Origin: Candidatus Paracaedibacter symbiosus
GTDB lineage: Bacteria; Pseudomonadota; Alphaproteobacteria; Paracaedibacterales; Paracaedibacteraceae
DNA: 64,000 nucleotides
Direction of reading: 5' to 3'
Assembly: GCF_000757605.1 (NCBI RefSeq)
Contig: NZ_JQAK01000001.1
Location: forward strand, 497,627-561,626
Shown: piece after piece, positions 32,374-42,100 of the stretch
Layout: every line of letters starts with the position of its first letter
How positions within the stretch are numbered: position 1 is the first letter of the stretch
Made by a program: the position numbers and the translations under genes
The notes under the pieces: model-generated
Database searches by the model: none
Told to the model about the DNA's origin: nothing
What the model saw: the letters and a program-made list of their open reading frames with translations, nothing else

Positions 32374-33618
32374 TTACCTGCTAAACTTCGCAATTACTTC
32401 CAAGTGTTCTGACCATAAGAACTGGTCTAAGGGGGTTACGGAATTAAGGGTAAAGCCATGCTGCAGCAATACTTGTGCATCACGGGCAAAAGATGCAGGG
32501 CTACAAGAAATATAAACAAGATCTTTTAATTTTGAGCGCCCAATTTCTTCAACCTGGGCGAGTGCCCCTGCCCTTGGTGGATCAACCATGATAAAGTTAT
32601 ATTTTTCGAGTTCCTCTACTTGCAACGGATAGGTAAACAGGTCGCGCTTGATGACGTTGAGATTAACATTGGCTTTTTTAGCCGCATTCTGCATTGCATT
32701 AATTGCATCTTGTTCACATTCAAATGCATCAACCGGTGCTTTTTGCGCTAACAAAAACGTGAAAGTTCCTCGCCCTGAGAAAAGATCTAATCCATAAGAA
32801 ATTTTTTCCGGCATATACTCTTCAACGCAAGCCAGCATAAATTCATCGGCTTCATCACTCGCCTGAAGGAACTTGCCTGCCTCCACCACCACGTCGACCC
32901 CACTGAACTTAACGGTTGGTTCGCGACGGGTAATCACGGAACGGTAGTTGAGAGATAGTCGTGCCAGATCATTTTCAGTAGCAAAACTTGTGAAGAGTTC
33001 TGATTGCTCAAGATTCAACGACTTCACATACCCTGTTTTAACATTCACATCCAATCCTGTTTGGCTAGCAATAATATCCACATAGCCAGATTCACGACGT
33101 GGAAAAAGCTCTCCAAGAAAGGCCCGAAGCCTTGGCATTAATGCTTCAACTTCGGGGCAGATGAGAAAACAGTGCTGCACATCAATAATATGCTTTGATT
33201 GGCGACGCACATACCCCAGCACCATTCCTTCAAATCGATGAGCGAAAGTCAAGGAGATACGGCGGCGTTTGTGTTCTGGAATCACATGAACGGGACGAAT
33301 TTCTTCGGCAATAACGCCATGAAAATCTAGAGCGCGTGTTAGCTGCTGCATCTTGAAATCAAGATAAAATTCTTCATTCACATGTTGGAGCTTACATCCG
33401 CCACAGCTTCCAAAGTGGGAACAAGGAGGAGCGACCCGCACTTGAGATGGCGATATAACTTGTTGCAGCTGAATCCGCGTGCGGCGTTTTTCTTTGATGA
33501 TTTCAAACTCAACCACGTCGCCTGGCGCCGTATAAGGAACATAATATTTTTCACCGTCATGCTCCACTAGCCCATCAGCATCCATGCCAAGAGTCTTCAC
33601 AGTACCTTGAATGATCAT
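32374..33618 (-). CDS. Class I RNA m5U methyltransferase (RlmD/RumA-TrmA family)
   Basis: SAM-dependent uridine-C5 methyltransferase acting on 23S rRNA or tRNA. The 414-residue protein starts with a TRAM-like domain (about 1-55). An iron-sulfur motif CSHFGSCGGC and a further cysteine in VQHCFLIC follow. The Rossmann core has DLFSGRGTFTFLL, MVDPPRAGA and the catalytic-cysteine motif YISCSPASFARD near the C-terminus. RlmD/RumA is favoured by the Fe-S cluster, but rRNA and tRNA specificity cannot be told apart from sequence alone. Confidence 0.88.
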   Translation of the reverse strand: MIIQGTVKTLGMDADGLVEHDGEKYYVPYTAPGDVVEFEIIKEKRRTRIQLQQVISPSQVRVAPPCSHFGSCGGCKLQHVNEEFYLDFKMQQLTRALDFHGVIAEEIRPVHVIPEHKRRRISLTFAHRFEGMVLGYVRRQSKHIIDVQHCFLICPEVEALMPRLRAFLGELFPRRESGYVDIIASQTGLDVNVKTGYVKSLNLEQSELFTSFATENDLARLSLNYRSVITRREPTVKFSGVDVVVEAGKFLQASDEADEFMLACVEEYMPEKISYGLDLFSGRGTFTFLLAQKAPVDAFECEQDAINAMQNAAKKANVNLNVIKRDLFTYPLQVEELEKYNFIMVDPPRAGALAQVEEIGRSKLKDLVYISCSPASFARDAQVLLQHGFTLNSVTPLDQFLWSEHLEVIAKFSR

Positions 33619-33770
33619 AATTTTTCTTCTTTTAAATAAAGACTTTCTCCCAACTCACGTCACTGCAAAGAGCTTTAGCACCAAAGCAATCTCTTCAAAA
33701 ATAACAAGGAAATCCCCTCGGACTATCCCCTCTCTCGCAATGACCAAGATGCAAGAAAAAACAACACTTC

Positions 33771-34646
33771 TTATATGGAAATTATTTCACCTAACGTTAT
33801 AGGTAACCGCTCAATAATATCGGATGCAAGCAAAGAATGTGCTTTCACTTCTAAAACGTAGTCATCAGCTACTTTTCCTGCAAGGTACATTCCGGCAATG
33901 GCAGCTTGTTCTGGTGATCCGATTTGGGCTAAAAGGCCAGCGATAATACCAGAGAGGACATCCCCACATCCTGCAGTTGAAGCGGCAACATTCCCTGTTG
34001 GATTTTCAAAACACTCCCCATTTGGCAAATAAATCATGGCAGGAAATCCTTTGAGCACAATGGTACAGTTCCATTTCATTGCAAGTTTCGCTATATCATG
34101 GCTTGAAATATAGCCAAAAACATCTAACAAATGCTCAAACTCTCCGGCATGGGGCGTGAGAATCCATTGACGCTGCGCCTGCTCAATAATGAATTTTTCT
34201 CCAAAAGAAGCTAATGCATATAAAGCATCTGCATCTAGTACACACGGTTTTCTGGTATGGAGCAAGCATTCTTTAATATAGTGAAATGTTTCCTCACCCC
34301 TACCCATCCCACAACCAATCAATACCGCTTTTGAACGTTCTTGGGCGCTATCGAATTGCTCAAACGCTGAAGCATGAGTCAGCTGTCCTTGATGTTCTTT
34401 TAATTGCCAAACAATAATATCAGGATAGAAAGCACTCGTAACATGCTGTATTGATTCAGGAATTAAAGCAATGACACCGCCAGCGCCCACCCGTGCTGCA
34501 GCATGGGCGGCGAGTCTCACACATCCCGGAAATTGCAGTGATCCAGCCACAACAGTGACATACCCATTGGTGAACTTGTGCGTATCTTTTAAACGTTTAG
34601 GAAAGCAGTCTTGAATCTGCCTTGTTGATAGTTCAAGCTTTTGCAT
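33771..34646 (-). CDS. nnrD: ADP-dependent NAD(P)H-hydrate dehydratase
   Basis: Repairs hydrated NAD(P)H (NADHX/NADPHX). The 291-residue ribokinase-like fold has YVTVVAGSLQFPGCVRLAAHAA near the start, LTPHAGEFEHLL in the middle and the catalytic NPTGNVAASTAGCGDVLSGI. The N-terminal YjeF epimerase domain found fused in many bacteria is absent, so the epimerase must be encoded elsewhere if present. The next minus-strand gene upstream is the phytase-like phosphatase, 41 nt away. Confidence 0.9.
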   Translation of the reverse strand: MQKLELSTRQIQDCFPKRLKDTHKFTNGYVTVVAGSLQFPGCVRLAAHAAARVGAGGVIALIPESIQHVTSAFYPDIIVWQLKEHQGQLTHASAFEQFDSAQERSKAVLIGCGMGRGEETFHYIKECLLHTRKPCVLDADALYALASFGEKFIIEQAQRQWILTPHAGEFEHLLDVFGYISSHDIAKLAMKWNCTIVLKGFPAMIYLPNGECFENPTGNVAASTAGCGDVLSGIIAGLLAQIGSPEQAAIAGMYLAGKVADDYVLEVKAHSLLASDIIERLPITLGEIISI

Positions 34647-34687
34647 CTATTTCCCCATTATTAGAATTTTACCCCAAACCACTAGAT

Positions 34688-35743
34688 CTACTCGACAAAG
34701 GTGGTATACATCTCATCCAATACTCCTGGATAATGGATTCTCACCCACTCAGACCATTTACGTATTCCATAACCATCTTTGCTGTGCAGATAAGTATAAA
34801 AGCGATCAATAAATTGAATCCGCTCAACACTAAGCGACCACTTCCAGCTTTGTTTCCCCACTTTATTTACTGATTTCGCCAAATCTACTCCATAAATCAA
34901 GGTTTGACGTTTAATAAACTCCCTCTTAGGTAGATTGGGATTCTTCACCATATCATACATTGCCATGAAAGTTGTCGTCCGACCTTTGCCACCTCGACAT
35001 TTAAAATGCAGCCAAGTCCCCGAATCAAGCCCTTCAACAAACTCCAAAAATTGGTCCACATCATTATTATCAGGCATAAAGTGATCCGTCACCGGGATTC
35101 GCACATATTGAATCCCTAATCTTGTACTCAATTCCCACTCAGTTAAGGCTGATTTCACCGTCAATAATTTTGGTGTTTTATTACTTGGCATTCCATCATC
35201 TCCTTTAGTAACTTTATAAATCACTACGTGAGAGAGACTCCGCAACCAGTTGATTCGTTGGTTATCAGAGTCAAGAATAGTAGCTGTTGATTTATTACGG
35301 TGCAAAGTCAAGGGACCATAATAAAATGTGATGGCATCACCATTGATAAAGCCATGTGGTTCTTCTCGCAGATCAACAATAATGATTTTTTCCGGTTTTA
35401 TGTGGTGCATTTTGGTAAGGTATTTAACAAGTTCTTCTAGTTGATTTTCAGAAAACTGACCACTCCCCGACATTCTTAAATCATAAAATCCCTTAAAATT
35501 AACTTCATTATGGCGAGCTGGTGTTAGTGTCAAGAAACGTGGACTGCGAAAGTGGGCTGGAAGGGTTTGACTATTGGCAGCATCTAAAATAATATCATAA
35601 GGCGCCAACATATAATTATTACGGTGAGGTATCGCGTTCCACCCTAAAACATAGCAAGGGTCATAAGCCACCTGAGCCTGGCTATGAGTTATAAAAACAC
35701 TGGCAAGAAATAGCACATACTTAATCATTAAAATCGCTTTCAC
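34688..35743 (-). CDS. Exported PTP-like phytase (inositol-polyphosphate phosphatase)
   Basis: Cysteine-dependent phosphatase of the PhyA/PTP-like phytase family, which removes phosphate from inositol polyphosphates. Residues 1-23 form a signal peptide ending SQA. The family hallmarks are DLREEPHGFING (about 124-135), the general-acid motif VTDHFMP (Asp220) and the P-loop CRGGKGR with Cys249 and Arg255. The context WLHFKCRGGKGRTTTFM is very close to Selenomonas PhyA, but the usual His before the cysteine is Lys and the loop is more basic. Catalytic Cys, Arg and Asp are all present, so activity is likely. Export suggests a role in the periplasm or host. The substrate is unproven. Confidence 0.85.
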   Translation of the reverse strand: MKAILMIKYVLFLASVFITHSQAQVAYDPCYVLGWNAIPHRNNYMLAPYDIILDAANSQTLPAHFRSPRFLTLTPARHNEVNFKGFYDLRMSGSGQFSENQLEELVKYLTKMHHIKPEKIIIVDLREEPHGFINGDAITFYYGPLTLHRNKSTATILDSDNQRINWLRSLSHVVIYKVTKGDDGMPSNKTPKLLTVKSALTEWELSTRLGIQYVRIPVTDHFMPDNNDVDQFLEFVEGLDSGTWLHFKCRGGKGRTTTFMAMYDMVKNPNLPKREFIKRQTLIYGVDLAKSVNKVGKQSWKWSLSVERIQFIDRFYTYLHSKDGYGIRKWSEWVRIHYPGVLDEMYTTFVE

Positions 35744-35824
35744 CTTTAAAAAGGGCTTTGCATATAAATTAAAATAGACGATAAAGTTCTTGAAACGTTA
35801 TTTTTTTATTTATACGGTTATTTA

Positions 35825-37108
35825 ATGCAAAATACCAAGAAACATATCTCCTCTTCTAAAATTATTATAAGTTGCTTTGCCGGCAACCTTTTAGAATGGT
35901 ATGAATTTGCTATTTTTGGCTTTTTAACGCCTTATATTAGCCAATTATTTTTTCCATCTGACAATCCAACAACCTCACTTCTCTTGACTTATGGTATCTT
36001 TGCCACGGGCTTTGTAATGCGCCCTCTTGGCGCCATTATTGCCGGCCACATTGGCGATCTCTATGGCCGAAAGTTCAGTCTTGTCCTCTCTCTTCTTATG
36101 ATGACAATTCCAACTACTGCCATAGGTTTACTGCCAACTTTTAACCAAATTGGTATTTATGCTCCGTTTCTAATCTTGTGCTGCCGGTTAATTCAAGGAA
36201 TTTCTTTAGGGGGGGAGTTTAGCGGTTCCATCATTTATCTGATTGAAAATGCGCCACCACAACGGCGAGGGTTTTTTGGTTCTTGGGCTGATATGGGAAG
36301 TTCGATGGGGATGATTTTAGCAACACTGACCTCTCTTGCACTTACTTTTGCTCTTGATAAACAACAAATTCTCGACTGGGGATGGCGTCTCCCCTTTTTA
36401 CTTGGCATAATTTTTGGAATCTTAGGTTTAGTGATGCGACGTAAACTTGCCGAAACGCCTGAATTTCTAGCAAGCACAACACCTCTCATTAAAAGTCCGA
36501 TTCGCGAAGCCATTCTTAAAGACCCGCTTAAATTTCTTTTGTCGATTACATTTCTCGCCATCAATGCGACAGGGTACTACCTCTTGGTAATTTATCTGCC
36601 GCAACAGGCCACCTCTGAAAGTTCACTCTATCTCTCTTTTGTCAGTCTGATTTTGATGATGCCAGCAACTTTTATTGGAGCTACTCTTTCTGATAAGATT
36701 GGCCAATATAAAATGCTATTATTTGGTATTTGCGCCAGTATGTTGACGATTATTCCTGCAGTTTATGCTACTTATTATCTGCCATCGATTTGGATTTTTA
36801 TTTATCACGGCCTATTTTCCATCAGTCTTGGCCTTTGCTTTGGCCCTCGATCGTCTTTTATAGTTCAACTTTACCCCGTACCCTATCGATGTAGTGGTGT
36901 TGCTATTTCTTACAATATCGCCAACGCCGTTTTTGGCGGCACTGCCCCATTAATGGCAATGTTGATGGTTGAACTCACAGGCTCAAAACTGAGCCCAGGA
37001 TTTTTAATCTTGGCCATGGCGTTGCTGTCACTTATTTCTACCATTATGCTGAATCGCTATCGCCTTGCAGTAATATTTGGGGAAGCTTCTCTCAAAAAAT
37101 CAGCATGA
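35825..37108 (+). CDS. MFS transporter, metabolite:H+ symporter type (ProP-like)
   Basis: A 427-residue inner-membrane protein with about twelve hydrophobic segments. The N-terminal NLLEWYEFAIFGFLTPYIS and the loop GHIGDLYGRKFSL (MFS signature after segment 2) match the MHS family of proline/betaine, citrate and alpha-ketoglutarate carriers. Similar carriers are frequent in intracellular Rickettsiales and Holosporales, where they import host metabolites. The substrate is not determinable here. It is divergent from the phytase gene and ends 8 bp from the convergent mlaF. Confidence 0.85.
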   Translation: MQNTKKHISSSKIIISCFAGNLLEWYEFAIFGFLTPYISQLFFPSDNPTTSLLLTYGIFATGFVMRPLGAIIAGHIGDLYGRKFSLVLSLLMMTIPTTAIGLLPTFNQIGIYAPFLILCCRLIQGISLGGEFSGSIIYLIENAPPQRRGFFGSWADMGSSMGMILATLTSLALTFALDKQQILDWGWRLPFLLGIIFGILGLVMRRKLAETPEFLASTTPLIKSPIREAILKDPLKFLLSITFLAINATGYYLLVIYLPQQATSESSLYLSFVSLILMMPATFIGATLSDKIGQYKMLLFGICASMLTIIPAVYATYYLPSIWIFIYHGLFSISLGLCFGPRSSFIVQLYPVPYRCSGVAISYNIANAVFGGTAPLMAMLMVELTGSKLSPGFLILAMALLSLISTIMLNRYRLAVIFGEASLKKSA

Positions 37109-37116
37109 TTTGATCG

Positions 37117-37875
37117 TTATAATAAAGTAAAAGGTCCCTCAGCATTGCCATTAATAAACTGAACAACATAGGGGTTATCAGTTGTTTCAAGTTCATCCAA
37201 AGTTCCAACCCAAATCATCTTGCCTTGGAAAAGCAAACCAACTCGGTCAGCAATACAACGCAAACTATTAAGATCATGGGTGATCGTAATAGCGCTCGCG
37301 CCTAAATGACGCACACACTTGATGATGAGATTGTTGATGCTGCCACTAACAATGGGGTCAAGTCCTGTGGTTGGTTCATCAAAAAAGATAACATCCGGCT
37401 TACAAGCAATAGCTCTCGCCAAAGAAACCCGCTTTTGCATACCACCTGAAAGTTCTGCCGGATAAACATCAGCAATTGCGGCATCAAGGTTGACTTCGCT
37501 CAATAGCTCAATAGCAATCTCTTTCGCCTCTTTGCGACCGACTTTCTTTTGATGCATTAACCCAAAAGAAATATTTTGCCACACAGGTAAGCTGTCGAAG
37601 AGAGCCCCGCCTTGAAACAACATTCCAAACTTAGCTAGCATGGCTTGTCGGTCGCGCCGGTTAAGAGTATTTATATCAATCCCATTAATCAAAATATGTC
37701 CTGAATCTGGCTGTAACAAACCCAAAATACATTTAATCAGCACTGATTTCCCAGTCCCAGAACCACCAATAAGACAAAAAGATTCACCAGGCATTAGATC
37801 AAGGTCAATATGATCTAATACAATTTTTGAGCCAAAACTCTTAGAGAGACCACGCACTTGTATTTTGGGTATCAT
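37117..37875 (-). CDS. mlaF: Phospholipid-transport ABC ATPase MlaF
   Basis: Cytoplasmic ATPase of the Mla lipid-asymmetry transporter. The 252 residues have Walker A GGSGTGKSVLIK, signature LSGGMQKRVSLARAI, Walker B DVIFFDEPTTGLDP and a switch histidine in ITHDL. It follows mlaE by 28 nt. The usual third gene mlaD (MCE domain) is missing: a convergent MFS gene occupies that position. Confidence 0.92.
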   Translation of the reverse strand: MIPKIQVRGLSKSFGSKIVLDHIDLDLMPGESFCLIGGSGTGKSVLIKCILGLLQPDSGHILINGIDINTLNRRDRQAMLAKFGMLFQGGALFDSLPVWQNISFGLMHQKKVGRKEAKEIAIELLSEVNLDAAIADVYPAELSGGMQKRVSLARAIACKPDVIFFDEPTTGLDPIVSGSINNLIIKCVRHLGASAITITHDLNSLRCIADRVGLLFQGKMIWVGTLDELETTDNPYVVQFINGNAEGPFTLL

Positions 37876-37903
37876 AACTTTTTCCTAGATTCTGTATAGC
37901 TAT

Positions 37904-38677
37904 TCATCGATTAAACAGAATCGCCGTTAGAGCATAGTTCATGCACAAAATTAAAATGGAGGAACCAACAACTGCATTCGTTGTCGCCCGCCCAACTCCT
38001 TCAGCACCCCGCTCTGAATTGTAGCCGTGATAACATCCCATTAAAGAGATAATCAGCCCAAAAGCTGCCGCCTTAATCAAGCCTGAGGTCACATCCTGAA
38101 ACTCAAGATACTGCACCGTTTTTTGTAGATAGTTACCTGGATTAAAACCGAGCTGATAAACACCAACTAAGTAGCCTCCAAAAACACCAATAACATCCGC
38201 AACGAGAACTAAAAGTGGCATCATTAAGACACCGGCAATCAATCGCGGCACCACCAAATACTGCATGGGATTTGTCGAAAGTGTCGTCAGCGCATCGATT
38301 TGTTCAGTTACTCGCATTGTGCCAATTTCAGCAGCCATAGCCGCCCCAACTCGACCTGCCACCATCAAGCCTGCAAGCACAGGGCCAAGCTCACGCACCA
38401 TCGACAACACAACCACAGTTGCCACTGCTCCTTCAGCTGAAAAACGAGAAAATCCGGTGTAGCTTTGCAGTGCGAGCACCATCCCTGTAAAAATTGCCGT
38501 CAATCCTACAACAGGTAAGGAAAAATAGCCAATTTTAATCAACTGAATCCCAATTTGCTGCCAATACCAGGGAGGCTGAAAAAGTCGGGTAATTGCCTCA
38601 ATAAAAAACAACCCTAATCGGCCAGAACTTTGGATAAAGGCAATGACAATTTTTCCAATTGCGCTTAAAAATATCAC
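37904..38677 (-). CDS. mlaE: Phospholipid-transport ABC permease MlaE
   Basis: Inner-membrane permease of the Mla pathway, which moves phospholipid between membranes. The 257-residue protein has an N-terminal interfacial region, about five hydrophobic segments and the signature AGRVGAAMAAEIGTMRVTEQ with the conserved Glu-Gln-Ile-Asp-Ala-Leu following. It pairs with mlaF downstream. Confidence 0.92.
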   Translation of the reverse strand: MIFLSAIGKIVIAFIQSSGRLGLFFIEAITRLFQPPWYWQQIGIQLIKIGYFSLPVVGLTAIFTGMVLALQSYTGFSRFSAEGAVATVVVLSMVRELGPVLAGLMVAGRVGAAMAAEIGTMRVTEQIDALTTLSTNPMQYLVVPRLIAGVLMMPLLVLVADVIGVFGGYLVGVYQLGFNPGNYLQKTVQYLEFQDVTSGLIKAAAFGLIISLMGCYHGYNSERGAEGVGRATTNAVVGSSILILCMNYALTAILFNR

Positions 38678-38773
38678 GGCTATCTGCTTCTCTTATTAGA
38701 TTCTGTAAATTTATTCATTATACATTCATTATGATGAAAAATGCGATTTTATACCACTAAGATATGCGTAGTT

Positions 38774-38950
38774 TCAATCATGATAAGTATAAATACGTTG
38801 AAATCTTTTCCCAAGTCCCAAAAGCATTCCATAGGGGACAGTTCCTGCCTTTTGTGCTATTTTCTCAACAGTGATGCCTTGACCAATTGCTTGCACCCAT
38901 GCACCGTTATGAACGAAGGATTCTAGTATATGTGTCACATCGACAGTCAT
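38774..38950 (-). CDS. Small hypothetical protein, 58 residues
   Basis: An intact short frame in the 450-bp gap between mlaE and the tssM end. It runs from ATG 38950 to TGA 38774-38776 and reads MTVDVTHILESFVHNG, then QGITVEKIAQKAGTVPYGML and a basic end. The composition is protein-like and the middle resembles a helix-turn-helix or an alpha-helical fragment. The ribosome site is weak (AGCGGA). It might be a remnant of a longer gene; I do not recognise a family. Confidence 0.35.
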   Translation of the reverse strand: MTVDVTHILESFVHNGAWVQAIGQGITVEKIAQKAGTVPYGMLLGLGKRFQRIYTYHD

Positions 38951-39036
38951 CAGATCCGCTGATTGTGGGTGTTATAATTATTAGTAAATGAGGCAATAAC
39001 TCATTTTGAACCTTATCCTATCATCAAAAAAATTAC

Positions 39037-39084
39037 TATACCCAAAATACTTGAAATAAGAGGATTATAACCAGCAGATAGGAG
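39037..39084. repeat. Copy of a dispersed intergenic repeat
   Basis: Begins TATACCCAAAATACTTGAA and continues with GGATTATAACCAGCAGAT. It matches the element at 55251 and, more weakly, the one at 57597. It lies just beyond the tssM 3' end. The remaining gap from 38678 holds only the 58-residue frame and no other recognisable element. Confidence 0.65.
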
Positions 39085-39106
39085 AAAAAACCGACATCTT
39101 GCGGTT
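39085..39106 (-). terminator. Putative terminator after tssM
   Basis: On the minus strand AACCG and CGGTT pair over an 8-nt loop and are followed by a U run (plus-strand A 39085-39090), 22 nt after the tssM stop. The stem is short, so this is a tentative end of tssK-tssL-tssM. Confidence 0.45.
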
Positions 39107-39127
39107 ACTCAATTTTTATCACCATAA

Positions 39128-42100
39128 TTACTGACCTCCACTTGCAGAAGCATCTGCAGGTTTATCCTCTTTTTTTGTCTCCTCTTTCTTTTCCGGTTCT
39201 GAAGTTGGTTCGGGAACTGGATCTTCAGGTTGTGTGACTGGTTCAATTTCCTCAACCGATCCATTCACCAACACCGGCTCATTAGCCTTATTCAATACTG
39301 CCTCGGTTAGTTCAGGTGCCGCCTCTGGAAAGTCTGGCATCTGCATTGGCTTACCAGACTTTGTTCCTTTGCTGGGGCTTAACAAAGTGATCGTATTGTA
39401 AACAACCGTACGATCGACTGGACTATTCGGAATACTGAACTTCAGCACATAGGGGAATGGATCCGTCACCGGGCTATAGTCCATGGAAGGCGCACGTTGT
39501 TTGCGTAACATCCACAACAATGACCACCGACCTGCATAGCTAAATTTAGCCATCCCATCCTCAACCGCCATGACGGGTGCCTGCGCTGGATCCATATAAG
39601 GTTGTGTTTGCGACACATTTGGCCAATGAAGTCCCAGTACAAACTCATCACCGAAAATCCATTTACCATTACGACTCTTGTCATGATTAGTAATTTGGGT
39701 TTGGTCATTAGGCATGACCCACCAATCAATAATCAAGTTCCCTTTAACTTCACGACCTCGATTGACGCGGAAATTAACAGTAAAATCAAAAGCAGGAAGA
39801 TCGGCGGGATTCTTAGAGTTGAGATAGGTATCAAAGAATTGTTTTACCTTTTCCATTGCCTCCAGGAAACTATAAGCGTTACGGGAATCGGAACCTAACT
39901 GGTAAACTTGATCCAGAATCACTTTGGGCGCATCGCCAGCATCTTTATAGAGTTTGAAAAACTCTTTAATGTCATCAGGTTCGGCCTCAGGCGTATTATT
40001 GGCGGCTTTTAAAATGAATGGGAATTTGTGTTTCAAGTTATCATTAAAGAAGCTTGAGAGCTTTTGGTAGCCCTGGATGGCTTTGTTTCGCTGCAATACT
40101 TCACACCGCGCCAAAATCCCACGTTTTAAGGCAATACCCTGGTTGGTAAAGAAATCTCCTGAAGCACGTTTGACTTGGTCAAGTTGAATAGATTTAAAAC
40201 ACTTTGCCAAATCCATATTTATGAGATCCGTTGAAATGGTTGTTTCAAGGATACCTAAAGTATTGTCAGGTCTCTTATTCTCATAGACCTTAACTTCATC
40301 TAAAATGCGACGCCATTTATTGAGAAGCATGATATTGCCATTAAATTCTTTCATCACTGGAGTACTCAGGAAGTTAACCATTGGCTCAGCGTAGTTTAAG
40401 GCAAGATTGCGCAAAATATGGCGCTGCTGTTCAAGAAAAGATTTAAGATCTTCAGCGTCTTTGACATTAAATCCGTCAAGCATAGGAGAAGAGATTCCAT
40501 CCCACCAATTAAAACTATCGTCCTTGACCCTGTACAGTTTATACCCTACAAGCAACTGATCCACTTGATCCAGCAGACGCGAAGAAAGGGTGCCGAGCAT
40601 GGTCCGCAACTCCACAAAACCTGTGCCAATTCCTCCCTCACTCATCACTTCTAGCAATTTGGCAAATTTGGGAGAGATTTCGCGGACATCTGAAATTTTA
40701 TTGCGCAAAGTTTCTTCGGCCGCCACAGTTCCCGGAATATCTTGAGGAATAGGTGACAGCATTTGCGCTTTGGCCACAAGGGAAGTGATATTTTCTTGCA
40801 AGTTTTTACGCGCAATTTGTTTTAATGTCTCCCGCACCACTGGTGGGAAATTAGCGAGATCTTTTTCTAAGAAGGCTTCGTATTTTTTAATCTCATCAGC
40901 CGCAGCATCGATAAGTTTAGGATTCCAGAAAACCACCTGATTTAGAGGAATATCAGTAATTATTTGTTCACCAGATGGTTTATTCATAAACTGTTGTGTG
41001 AACAGCACGGCTAAGCTTTTCTCAAGCGCTGTTAAGCCATCGGAAGGATAAACAGGTTTATCCGCAGATCCTATTGCTGCACCTGGATCTAATAAAACTG
41101 AATTTAGTTGGCGCATAAATGCTTGGAACTTACCAAATGCAACCGCTGTGTTTGTCGCAAAACCATCAACCATTTCAGGGCCAAACATGGAGAATTGACT
41201 CACCTCAGTCATTGTGTCAGAAAACCCTGCTCCTGGGTCGAAATAAGCTCCATCAATCCAATTGCTGCCGGACTTGCCAAGTGTTGACATGGAGGTATTA
41301 AGGTCTTTGGAGATCTTACGTAAATAATCTAATTCAGGGAGAGAATCTGCCCGATTATGGCCAAACTCATTTAAGATATAATTAACCTTGCCTATAATGG
41401 AGTTTAGATCACTCGTGGATAATAGATTTTGTAAAAAGTGGTCATAAAGAATGACAAGCGTTTCTCGTGCTGCCCCTTGATAAGGTTTTAAATCAATCTT
41501 TGGATAAGGAATTTCTTTCAACACCCGACGAAAACGTGAGTAATTTTCGATAAACTCTCCTGGCAATTCAACCCCTAAAGTATAGGCTGCCAAATCCCTA
41601 ATCAAAGACGGGTCGCTGCTTTCCTGCAGACGATTATATTTATCCACATTATCTGATAGTTCAATAAATCGCTCAACAAATCCCTTGAATAACTGAAATT
41701 CAATAGTTGCGGTGGGTTGCAGCTGAACCGCTAATGAATCAGTCACATCCTTTGGACCAGGGCGTACCGTCAACAGATCGCGCGACTTCACCAATAAGTC
41801 GACATAAATAGTTCTCAAGATAATCTGGTCAAAGGAAACTTTCAGCGCTGTGCGTAAATTGTCGCGAACCGGACTAACCCACGACGACGGCATGAAAAAA
41901 GAGAAAAAACTCGCCTGCTCGATATTATTCATCATATCCAAAAGTTGACGTGCTTGCTGGTCAAAAAGACGAGAAGTTGCCATACTTTCATCAAGGCGAG
42001 ATTCGGGTATTTTATAAAGCGTGCTGTTGATTTTCCCCAATGCCGGCAAAAGATAGTCGCGGCCTTTACTCATCCGATCATAGGCATTCATCAATCCAAT

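Noticed and set aside
33730-33750. CTCGCAATGAC-type motif, also near 59048
   Set aside because: Too short to claim as a repeat family from this window alone.
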